From NCBI GenBank assembly GCA_001460835.1, contig CYKH01001710.1, forward strand, positions 8,584 to 53,655: a stretch of 45,072 bases of DNA, written 5' to 3'. Below are positions 35,710 to 43,254 of this stretch, one piece after another. The translations under genes were made by a program, and so were the position numbers. How positions within the stretch are numbered: position 1 is the stretch's first letter; the number at the start of each line of letters is the position of its first letter. The notes under the pieces were generated by a model. The model had not been told where the DNA came from. It was given only the letters and a program-made list of their open reading frames with translations, and searched no databases. This DNA is from Bodo saltans (Eukaryota > Euglenozoa > Kinetoplastea > Eubodonida > Bodonidae).

Positions 35710-37551
35710 ATGGCGACAAACGTCCTTCCGTACAATCTTGCCATTAAGCACATGTCCCTTGGGTGCATTGCGTCAAGTGCTGCCTCGTCACTTGTCCTCA
35801 TCGATGTACTTGCAACATTCGTAGTGTTCAAGAATCGAGTCGATTGTTGCTTTAACAGGTTCATTGTGATCTTCTGCGCCCTTCAGTTGCTGCAGTGCCT
35901 CCAGAAGATTGTCTTTGCCACAATGACGATTCTTAACGGTGGACTTCCGTTTGTTGCATGCGACATTAACGCCTCGCTGGATCAATTTCTTGACTTCACG
36001 TCGATCTCCTTCCTCATCGCGTTCTTTGTGGGCATGAGCAATACGAGGCGGTATTGGGAGAGTGGATGGAACCGTGTGGCGTACATTGCTGCACCCCTAC
36101 TGAGCTTCGTGGTCCTAGGAACACTGTGGGCATTATTGACCGACCGCGTAGAGGGGGTCACGTACAGTGATGCGCCGTACTTTACCCAAGATTTGGCGTG
36201 GTGTTGGATTCCTAATAAGCCTGATGGTGATTTGGTCATCATAAGAAGTGCTGACGCCCTCCGATCCGTGCAGATGATCGTTGGCTACGCACCCACTGCA
36301 TTTGTAATTGCATCCGCCATCTACGCGTACCTCGCTCAGAAGTGCCGCACCGGTGAGTCATGGTTGGGAAAGGGCGTCGTCCTTCGACGATTTCTAGGCG
36401 TTTCTATCTTTCCAGTGGTCATCTACGTGGTTGGGCTGCCGATTCGCATTTCGTTTGCTGCGAACGCCAACGCCATTGCCATTGTAATATCAACGATGTA
36501 TCCTCTGACAGGTTCTATTATCGGTTTTGTGTTCTTGTGGACGGAAGGAGGGGCCACGTGGATCCCGCGTGACGACACCGCTTTTGACTGCACGGCGCCC
36601 CCGGCACCATCGCCTGCTCAGCTACTGCTTCTTCTGTGGCACGTTGGGCAGGCCCGTAGGAGGAGCGTCCTCCGTCTCTCTTATGCTACGCCCTCTGAGG
36701 ACGGACGTGCTCGACGGTTTTCCGACCTGATGTCGCCAAGTCATTTACTTTCTGAAGGCCTTCGTAGGTCGTCACTTAGTGATATCTCATCCCACGCCCC
36801 CTCCTCACCAAAGCGATCTGGACTGTCTGGAATCCAAGACTCGTGGCTTCACTCGGAAGAAGCAGTGCCGACGTCCTTTACAGCGACGTTGCGAACGATG
36901 ATGTGCGACGCCGTTGTTGGTCAGCACGTTGCCTCCTCTCGTGCTGCCATTTATTCTGCTCGATATGGCCGCATCGTAAGTGATCGGCATTCTATCGCTG
37001 ATTCAGCCGCCACCACCGAAAGTGCGTTCGAGGGGACCGCAGGAAGTGGCGCATATGGTGAAGAGTTTTTATCGTACCAAATTTATGTAGACCCAGCGTC
37101 CCGTCGAAGCGTCAAAGGCGATCACCAGGGCACTTACGTCTATGATGAAAATAGCGCTCGGAACTCTTCATTGCAAGAGCTACGAACACAACAACGTCTT
37201 AGTGACGGGCCACACCTAGGAACACCCAATACAAGATTGCATGCATCATCGCAGTTTACGACCCGCAGTGAGCGCTCATCGATGTACACTGCGCCTCATG
37301 TTAGAGTGCGGGAGTCCACCGACACGCCGTCCTCCTCCATGCTGCAGTCTTACTCGAATCGATCATCGGCGCAGAGACTTCAGTCCTCTGCTCATTTAAG
37401 CGATAGCTCTGTCGCTACGTTCGCGCAGGAGGACGGAGGCGGTGCTAGTGCGCTGCGCATGATCTGTGACAACGACGTATTGAGCCCAGCAGCAGCACCG
37501 GCCCACTCCTCTCATAAGGAGGAGGAGGAAGTCTATGGGGGAATGGAGTAG
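35710..37551 (+). CDS. Seven-helix receptor, cAMP-receptor-like, member 2, long Ser-rich tail
   Basis: The start at 35710 (ATGGCG) is chosen because the first AG after the pyrimidine tract is at 35700-35701; an ATG at 35695 is the alternative. The product is 613 residues. Helices lie at about 22-42, 50-76, 88-109, 122-143, 184-210, 225-250 and 255-277. DLAWCWIPN is at 161-169 before helix 5, and GFVFLWTEG ends helix 7. The intracellular loop between helices 3 and 4 is short, as in member 1. The C-terminal tail is about 330 residues, rich in Ser, Thr and Arg, with many SxR/RxxS words. This is the pattern of receptor tails phosphorylated during desensitisation (as in Dictyostelium cAR1), although that role here is inference. 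Within the tail, SFTATLRTMMCDAVVG corresponds to the post-helix-7 segment of the other members. Confidence 0.82.
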   Translation: MATNVLPYNLAIKHMSLGCIASSAASSLVLIDVLATFVVFKNRVDCCFNRFIVIFCALQLLQCLQKIVFATMTILNGGLPFVACDINASLDQFLDFTSISFLIAFFVGMSNTRRYWESGWNRVAYIAAPLLSFVVLGTLWALLTDRVEGVTYSDAPYFTQDLAWCWIPNKPDGDLVIIRSADALRSVQMIVGYAPTAFVIASAIYAYLAQKCRTGESWLGKGVVLRRFLGVSIFPVVIYVVGLPIRISFAANANAIAIVISTMYPLTGSIIGFVFLWTEGGATWIPRDDTAFDCTAPPAPSPAQLLLLLWHVGQARRRSVLRLSYATPSEDGRARRFSDLMSPSHLLSEGLRRSSLSDISSHAPSSPKRSGLSGIQDSWLHSEEAVPTSFTATLRTMMCDAVVGQHVASSRAAIYSARYGRIVSDRHSIADSAATTESAFEGTAGSGAYGEEFLSYQIYVDPASRRSVKGDHQGTYVYDENSARNSSLQELRTQQRLSDGPHLGTPNTRLHASSQFTTRSERSSMYTAPHVRVRESTDTPSSSMLQSYSNRSSAQRLQSSAHLSDSSVATFAQEDGGGASALRMICDNDVLSPAAAPAHSSHKEEEEVYGGME

Positions 37552-37787
37552 CGCATGATCATGCCGTGTTTCGGTAGGGAACGTGTGTGTTTTTCATACA
37601 ATATTGTAATTGATAATGCTTTGTCGTTTCCAGTGCCTAGCGGCTTTAAGCGTTGCAGTTGAAAAAAAATAGTGTGGAACTCCGTCCCACAGCTACGTTC
37701 CTTTCATACACCCCTCCGCTAACCCTGAAACCTTGGCTCTATTGTGCTCGTCTGTTGACCAAAAAAGTTTTACACACAAACGCAACG

Positions 37788-39254
37788 ATGGTGACACCAG
37801 CACCATTTACTGAGGCTGACATGCTGGCGATGAAGATACGCCTCGGCATTACCGTAGGGGGCGGCTGCTTCAGTGTGGCCTGCGGCGTTGTGATGCTCGT
37901 TGCATACCACCGATACCGAGCGCATGTCTACAACCACTTCAACAACCTCTATGTCCTAGGAATCGGCGGCTTTGGCCTGGTGCAGTCCATTTCTTCTGCT
38001 GTATTTGCAGCGATTCACTTGACGCAGCTGGAGGATTACTCAGCAGCGGCGTGTATTGTGAATGCGTCGTTTCAGCAGTTCTTTAGTTTTGGCGGTCAAG
38101 TGTTTGCGTTTGCATTTTTTATCGCTTTGCTGATGCTCCGAGGAACTCTGTGTGATGGATGTTATAAATCCTCTGTGTCTGTGGTTGAGGTCGTCAGGCA
38201 CCAGACGCCTCGACCGAAGTCGTGGCTAGGCTGGGGATCTCGGAATTCGTTGTCTGGCAGTCAAGCAGCAGTCCCCCCAACGGGTGAAAGTGGACCTTCG
38301 ACGCCGCGCTCACCAGCATTGATCTCAAGAGAAGCGACTATGAGCAGTGGGGCACTTGTGACGCCGCGTACACGCTTAGTCCCCCCTCCTGATGGTGAAC
38401 ATGTGCCCTCCACCCCCGCTGCACTTCTACACCAGACGAGCTCCGAAACGTTCTACAGCGAGCCCACGTTTTGGACTTCGCATAAAGATATGGTGCGGTG
38501 GTTGTGGCCAATTGTAGCTGTGCTGGGATCGACCATCACCACTGTTGTCATGCTTGTGTTGGTGGTTCAGGACGCGTCTGTGCCGCCATCCGTGGGGCCA
38601 GTAGCTGATCCGCAAAATTTTCAAGTTCTCCTTGGGTGGTGCTGGATTCCAGATAACAATGAACAGTTGAGATTCTGGTGCGCGTACTTCCTCAGCATCG
38701 TGACGTTCGTGACGGCCATCGCTGCCCTTGTCGTGCTGGGTCGTTTTGAGGCGGGTGTGACGTGGGGTCTACACGCCAACGTGTACCTTCGACTGTTGTC
38801 GCTCAGCCTGTATATTGCGCTTGCATATTTTCTCGGTGCAGTCTCGATCTTTACGAACGACGCAGGGATCACTCGATACGTTGGCTATGCAGCGACCGCC
38901 GTGTTCACCTTAGGCGAGGCATGGATTGCAGTTGTGTTTCTTGCGACGGAGCGTGTCTTCCTGCAGTTCTTTCTTGAGCCTCACGCCACCACGGCACCTG
39001 GTAACGGGTTCTCTCGTGCCATCAACCATCTCCTCACGGTGGCAGTGGAGGGGGCGTACGTGCCGTCCTCGGTGAATCGTTTTCATACATCTCGTGACCC
39101 TCTTGGTGTAATTGATAGTCAACGAGTGGTGGATGATGACGAACAGTCGTACGGGACGGAGGTGATGTCAACTCGGCGTCTGATGCAAGCGTATGAGGAA
39201 GATTACCGTAGCCCTGGTGGTGCGAGCAATGTTGGATATTCCTCCATGCGTTAG
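37788..39254 (+). CDS. Seven-helix receptor, cAMP-receptor-like, member 3, large insert between helices 3 and 4
   Basis: The frame is open from 37653, but the ATG at 37788 follows AG at 37766-37767 and begins the part similar to member 4; the product is 488 residues. Helices lie at about 17-40, 51-77, 91-117, 236-260, 293-318, 330-351 and 368-388. LLGWCWIPD (281-289) precedes helix 5; VVFLATERVFL ends helix 7; PGNGFSRAINHLLTVAV (404-420) follows. Between helices 3 and 4 is a Ser/Thr/Pro-rich insert of about 115 residues (about 120-232) with TPRSPA and TPRTR words, absent from members 1 and 2. In GPCRs this loop contacts the transducer, so the insert may be a regulated docking segment. Members 3 and 4 are about the same length up to the tail and form a subfamily. 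Confidence 0.83.
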   Translation: MVTPAPFTEADMLAMKIRLGITVGGGCFSVACGVVMLVAYHRYRAHVYNHFNNLYVLGIGGFGLVQSISSAVFAAIHLTQLEDYSAAACIVNASFQQFFSFGGQVFAFAFFIALLMLRGTLCDGCYKSSVSVVEVVRHQTPRPKSWLGWGSRNSLSGSQAAVPPTGESGPSTPRSPALISREATMSSGALVTPRTRLVPPPDGEHVPSTPAALLHQTSSETFYSEPTFWTSHKDMVRWLWPIVAVLGSTITTVVMLVLVVQDASVPPSVGPVADPQNFQVLLGWCWIPDNNEQLRFWCAYFLSIVTFVTAIAALVVLGRFEAGVTWGLHANVYLRLLSLSLYIALAYFLGAVSIFTNDAGITRYVGYAATAVFTLGEAWIAVVFLATERVFLQFFLEPHATTAPGNGFSRAINHLLTVAVEGAYVPSSVNRFHTSRDPLGVIDSQRVVDDDEQSYGTEVMSTRRLMQAYEEDYRSPGGASNVGYSSMR

Positions 39255-39438
39255 CTACTTAGTTACTACCAATCATATGAATCGCGAAGGTGACATTTTA
39301 TGAAGTCGTTGCACTACTAATATTGTTTTGAATCACAGTCCGGTGACATGCTAGCATAAACGCACGAGATTTTTTATTTCTGACTTTCTTTTATTTCTTT
39401 ACGATATGACCGAATAAAACTGAGTGTGTGTGTGTGTC

Positions 39439-39804
39439 ATGTTTCGCCGGTCCGTCATTGTTCGCATCAACGCATTTGCACTTTTCCTCAAGGAGTGCAA
39501 AGGCCGCAAGGAGCTCGCTGGCCTTACAGTGCCACAACGTGGACCTGCACTTGGCGCATTGTATCGCGCCCTTACCAAGAATCAGCTAACTGCACTCCGA
39601 GCTCGTGCCGCAAAGATCCCTCCGTCACCTCGCAAGCCTCGCCACGTTGTTCCTACCACTCATGCGCCCACAAAGTACAACTTGTTTATCAAGCAACAAA
39701 TGTCTGTGCTTCCGACAGGTCCTCAAAAGGATCGCATGAAGGCCGCTGCACAGCTCTGGAGGGAGCAACAGAGCAAACCGACGACGAAGAAGCAGAAGAA
39801 GTAA
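39439..39804 (+). CDS. Kinetoplast-associated protein-like HMG-box protein, copy 1
   Basis: The ATG at 39439 follows AG at 39423-39424 and a TG dinucleotide run. The 121-residue basic protein starts with MFRRSVIVRI, like the short cleavable presequences of Crithidia and trypanosome KAP proteins. A first HMG-like three-helix unit follows (FALFLKECKG ... ALYRALTKNQLTALRARAAK, about 12-59), then a Pro/Arg/His linker. A second partial box follows (KYNLFIKQQMSVLP ... RMKAAAQLWREQQ, about 79-111), and the tail ends with KKQKK. KAP proteins are histone-H1-like and HMG-like factors that condense kinetoplast DNA in the mitochondrion, which is the likely role. A paralogue lies 300 bases downstream. Confidence 0.8.
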   Translation: MFRRSVIVRINAFALFLKECKGRKELAGLTVPQRGPALGALYRALTKNQLTALRARAAKIPPSPRKPRHVVPTTHAPTKYNLFIKQQMSVLPTGPQKDRMKAAAQLWREQQSKPTTKKQKK

Positions 39805-40099
39805 AAGTGGCCGAAAGGCTATTCGTCGGTGAGCATCATGTCTGTCGCTTCTCTCTTGTGAGAGAGCGGCTGTCATTGTTGGTGCATGGCGACGTATTCC
39901 ACAGAGAAGCAAACGTTGATGTTCATGAGCAAAGGCTTTACTGATAGGTCATTGCGTGTCACTTGGTCACATGCATGTTCCTTAGTTGGTGTGTGTTCAT
40001 CGGCAATCTTTTTTGGTGTTGATTTGTACTTGTCCCTTAGCTTTGTCTCCCTACGCGTTTCATTATTTTCTCTGAAGCAACAACTTTTAACGTTTGCAG

Positions 40100-40450
40100 A
40101 TGTTTCGCCGCACTATCGTCGCACGCATTGGGCCCTTCTCCCTGTTTATGAAAGAGTCGAAGGGGCTCGCTGCACTTCAAGGCCTTTCCGTCCCACAGCG
40201 AGGAGCGAAACTTGGCGAGTTGTACAGGAGCCTCTCCAAGGCCGAAGCGGCAGCACTCAAGGACCGCGCCGCAGCCATTCCGTCTGCTCCACGCCGTGCT
40301 CGCAAGCCAAGGATCCCGGCTGCTCGTCCACCCTCTCCCTACAACCTCTTTGTAAAGAAGAACATGCCACTTTATGAAGGGCGGGTTGCCGATCGCATGA
40401 AGGTCATCGCTGAGTTGTGGAAGACACAGCAGAACAAGAAGAAGAAGTAA
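40100..40450 (+). CDS. Kinetoplast-associated protein-like HMG-box protein, copy 2
   Basis: This 116-residue paralogue of the gene at 39439 has the same plan: MFRRTIVARI presequence, FSLFMKESKGLAAL ... LYRSLSKAEAAALKDRAAAI (first box), an Arg/Pro-rich linker (PRRARKPRIPAARPP), then SPYNLFVKKNMPLY ... RMKVIAELWKTQQ (second partial box) and a KKKK end. The VPQRG and DRM/LW positions are identical in both copies, while the linker is diverged, so the pair is an established duplication, not an artefact. An AG lies immediately before the ATG (40098-40099), but the AG at 40076-40077 after TTATTTTCTCTG is the better acceptor and leaves a leader of about 22 bases. Predicted to act on kinetoplast DNA in the mitochondrial matrix. 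Confidence 0.8.
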   Translation: MFRRTIVARIGPFSLFMKESKGLAALQGLSVPQRGAKLGELYRSLSKAEAAALKDRAAAIPSAPRRARKPRIPAARPPSPYNLFVKKNMPLYEGRVADRMKVIAELWKTQQNKKKK

Positions 40451-40645
40451 ACCCTTTCCAACAGTGTTGGCTGGCAAACACACAGAAGACATGAAAAAAC
40501 AGAGCACACACGTTGGTGCTGCAGTTCGCGCTGCAGGCTAGAATTCTTTTCGCGACGACATTATTGTTGTGGATTTTTCTAAATGGTGGAAACCATAAGT
40601 ACTGTCTTTTGATCTCTTTGTTCTGAGTCCCTCTTCCAACAGAAA

Positions 40646-41146
40646 ATGAGACCGTGTCAAAGACTTCTTCTGATGATCACGACCATCTGGTGCGTCATCG
40701 GGGAGTGCAACTCTGGAAAAATTCGTCACATCGTCCTACTTATTGAAGAGAATCGAAGCTTCGATCACATGTTTGGGTTTCGTCAAGGTGTCAATGGCGT
40801 CAATGGCACAGAATCGAACCCAATCGACCCAACGGATCCCAGCAAGGGGCGCGTTTTCGTATCTGCCGATGCCCCAGACGTTGCACTGTGTGACCCTGAC
40901 CATGACCTCCCACCCACGACGTGGAAGATTTACGGCCCTGAGGGACACAGTGGACCGGATGCGGTGCCTACGATGGAGGGATTCGTCTCGTTCGAGTACC
41001 TGGAGAGAAACGAAACGAATGTCCCTCATCCAACAGGTCACACAAATGAGACCGTGTCAAAGACTTCTTCTGATGATCACGACCATTTGGTGCGTCATCG
41101 GGGAGTGCAACTCTGGAAAAATTCGTCACATCGTCCTACTTATTGA
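40646..41146 (+). pseudogene. Truncated 5' duplicate of the phosphoesterase gene
   Basis: The ATG at 40646 opens a frame identical in plan to the first 124 residues of the intact gene (signal peptide, LIEENRSFDHMFG, CDPDHDLPPTTW). It then crosses into the second leader after ERNETN and ends at 41146 after about 42 unrelated residues. It lacks most of the catalytic domain. It has its own acceptor (CTCTTCCAACAG, AG at 40641-40642), so a transcript and a short secreted peptide are possible, but it should be regarded as a broken copy. Confidence 0.8.
41031..41036 (+). promoter_or_regulatory. Duplicated splice acceptor before the intact phosphoesterase ATG
   Basis: CCCTCATCCAACAG ends in AG at 41035-41036, ten bases upstream of the ATG at 41046. 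It copies the sequence before unit 1, so the downstream gene retains its own trans-splicing site despite the duplication. Confidence 0.45.
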
Positions 41147-43103
41147 AGAGAATCGAAGCTTCGATCACATGTTTGGGTTTCGTCAAGGCGTCAATGGCCT
41201 CAATGGCACAGAATCGAACCCAATCGACCCAACGTATCCCAGCAAGGGGCGCGTTTTCGTATCTGCCGATGCCCCAGACGTTGCACTGTGTGACCCTGAC
41301 CATGACCTCCCACCCACGACGTGGAAGATTTACGGCCCTGAGGGACGCATTGGACCGAATGCGGTGCCTACGATGGAGGGATTCGTCTCGTTCGAGTACC
41401 TGGAGAGAAACGAAACGAACGACACCAACTATTGCGGTGTCATGCAAAGCTTGCACAAGTCACGAACGCCTGTGCTGAATGCTCTTGCTGACTCGTTTGT
41501 TCTGATGGATGCGTTTCATGCCTCTGTCCCAGGCCCAACGTGGCCCAACCGAATGTTTTGCCTCTCCGGCACATCTGCTGGGCAAACAGAAACGGACAAC
41601 CCTTGGTTCCAAGGTATCCTGGGTTCGTTGTTTCCTCAGCGCACGATTTTTGATCAGTTGGCGGAGTCTGGACTGACGTGGCGAAATTATGTAGGGGACG
41701 GTCCTTGGGAGTTGTTCATGAACTCCATCGCACAGCACCCAGAGTCTATTCTCGAGATGGGTGCATTTTACAGCGCCGCTGCTGATGGGAACCTTCCAAA
41801 CTTCTCCTACATTAGCCCACGTGCAGGAATGAGTGTCTCCACAGGGGAATGCGCCAACGACATGCACCCCGATCACTCCGTGGCAGAGGGCGAACTACTC
41901 ATCAAAAACATTTACGAGGCGCTGGTGGCATCGCCACAATGGAACGAGACATTGTTCATTGTGACCTTCGATGAGCACGGTGGCTTCTACGATCATGTGC
42001 CGCCACCCACCGATGGTATTCCCCCACCAGACAACTACAGTAGCTTTCCTGACGTGTTTGGGTTCGACCGCCTCGGCATTCGGATCCCGACGTTGCTGAT
42101 CAGCCCATGGGTGCCCAAGGGTGTAGTTGAGTCCAGCCCTCCTGATGCTGCGAAACCGTATCCCAGTTCCAAATACGAGTTGTCGTCAGTGATTAGTTCG
42201 ACAAGGAAACTCTTTTCAACGTCCATGGGGAATGTGCCACCTCTTACCAAGCGCGACCAATGGGCGGCAACGTTTGATCATTTGTTGTCAGAGACGAGTC
42301 CCCGAACTGATGCACCAATGACGCTGCCAGATCCAGCACCAAGGCCACACTACGCATTCCCGGATGGCATCGATGCTGAGTCACGGAAACGCGCCCATCT
42401 TGAGGACGAAGCAAAGAAGCCAGTCAATGGTCTTCAACGACATATCAGTGATGTCCTGGCGCACCTCAGTGGTGTGGAACCAGTGCACCATTTGCCCACC
42501 GCCACGCAGCGGTCTATATCGCCTTGGATACAACATGCCACGGCGGCGTGGAAGGCGCAAACGTCAACAAAACAACGACCTGACCAAACAGGCCACCTCT
42601 CACTTTCTGTTCGATGCCAGTCGTATCTTGAAACAACATACGCCAGCGGCGTGTGGCACATTCACAACTCATCTTCCTCCTCGAAGACTGCAGCAGCAGT
42701 GGCGTTGTCTGTTGAAGTGAAGGGAGTCAAGTATTGCTTGACAGAATTGATCGAACTTTTGATGTGTGGAAATGCAACGAACAACGCTTCTGGTGTGGCA
42801 ATGAGTGCACCTCCGTACGAGGATTTCTTTGTATGGGTCCTGCGAGACGACTTCTCCGTCCAGCTCTTGGAGCAGTCTACGAACGCGACGATGCAGCAGC
42901 CTGTAGCAGACGGAAATGGGCTGTGTATCACAAGCAGCTGTGCAAGCAATGCGCTGGTGTCGAGCGCCGTCTCCCTTGCTGCTTGTAACGGAACCCTCGA
43001 TCAGCGCTGGTCTGTATTCCCTGCAAACCCAGACATCAACTTCTCTGATGAGGTTTACTTGTCGCAAGGAGGAGTGTGGGCAATTGTTGCCGTCATGTTG
43101 TAA
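41046..43103 (+). CDS. Secreted phosphoesterase (phospholipase C/acid phosphatase family) with a lectin-like C-terminus
   Basis: The open frame extends upstream, but that part is the antiframe of the duplicated unit. The ATG at 41046 starts a hydrophobic signal peptide (LLLMITTIWCVIG, residues 7-19); total 685 residues. The phosphoesterase domain (about 25-420) has the family signatures IVLLIEENRSFDHMFG (29-44), CDPDHDLPP (82-90), SVPGPTWPNRMFCLSG (160-175), MHPDHSVAEGE (273-283), VTFDEHGGFYDHVPPP (306-321) and IPTLLISPWVPKG (347-359). The E/N, D-H and D-E-H residues are metal- and catalysis-related in bacterial phospholipase C and AcpA enzymes. The C-terminal 170 residues include NGLCITSSCASNALVSSAVS ... 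DQRWSV, typical of a ricin-type beta-trefoil repeat with a QxW-like motif, suggesting carbohydrate or substrate binding. Probable role: secreted or lysosomal phosphate or phospholipid scavenging by a bacterivore. Bacterial ancestry is possible but untested. Confidence 0.9.
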   Translation: MRPCQRLLLMITTIWCVIGECNSGKIRHIVLLIEENRSFDHMFGFRQGVNGLNGTESNPIDPTYPSKGRVFVSADAPDVALCDPDHDLPPTTWKIYGPEGRIGPNAVPTMEGFVSFEYLERNETNDTNYCGVMQSLHKSRTPVLNALADSFVLMDAFHASVPGPTWPNRMFCLSGTSAGQTETDNPWFQGILGSLFPQRTIFDQLAESGLTWRNYVGDGPWELFMNSIAQHPESILEMGAFYSAAADGNLPNFSYISPRAGMSVSTGECANDMHPDHSVAEGELLIKNIYEALVASPQWNETLFIVTFDEHGGFYDHVPPPTDGIPPPDNYSSFPDVFGFDRLGIRIPTLLISPWVPKGVVESSPPDAAKPYPSSKYELSSVISSTRKLFSTSMGNVPPLTKRDQWAATFDHLLSETSPRTDAPMTLPDPAPRPHYAFPDGIDAESRKRAHLEDEAKKPVNGLQRHISDVLAHLSGVEPVHHLPTATQRSISPWIQHATAAWKAQTSTKQRPDQTGHLSLSVRCQSYLETTYASGVWHIHNSSSSSKTAAAVALSVEVKGVKYCLTELIELLMCGNATNNASGVAMSAPPYEDFFVWVLRDDFSVQLLEQSTNATMQQPVADGNGLCITSSCASNALVSSAVSLAACNGTLDQRWSVFPANPDINFSDEVYLSQGGVWAIVAVML

Positions 43104-43232
43104 TGCTTTTATTTGTTGCGATACCATTCGTGTGTGAGGATTTTTTTCTCAACGCATTTGCTCATTCATAGTCCGGCTTTCTTCCTTCTTGATACGTTTC
43201 TTACCGCGGTATGACATTTTGTCTCTTGAGCC

Positions 43233-43244
43233 TTCCTTTCACAG
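43233..43244 (+). promoter_or_regulatory. Probable spliced-leader acceptor of receptor member 4
   Basis: CCTTCCTTTCACAG ends in AG at 43243-43244, ten bases upstream of the ATG at 43255, which supports that start over the longer open frame. Confidence 0.5.
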
Positions 43245-43254
43245 TTTACATAGA

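Larger units (their letters stand above)
40627..41419 (+). repeat. Tandem duplication of the 5' part of the phosphoesterase gene (about 400-base period)
   Basis: Unit 1 is about 40627-41019 and unit 2 is 41021-41419. Each starts with GTCCCTCNTCCAACAG, which includes a possible splice acceptor, then the ATG (40646 and 41046) and about 370 bases of coding sequence. The coding parts differ at about eight positions; the leader differs by a 6-base indel and substitutions. The ATG-to-ATG distance is 400 (3x133+1), so unit 1 is out of frame with the rest. Confidence 0.93.

Noticed and set aside
40743-41045. N-terminal extension of the phosphoesterase frame upstream of 41046
   Set aside because: It reads the duplicated unit in the wrong frame and precedes a clear signal peptide and splice acceptor; it is not part of the protein.
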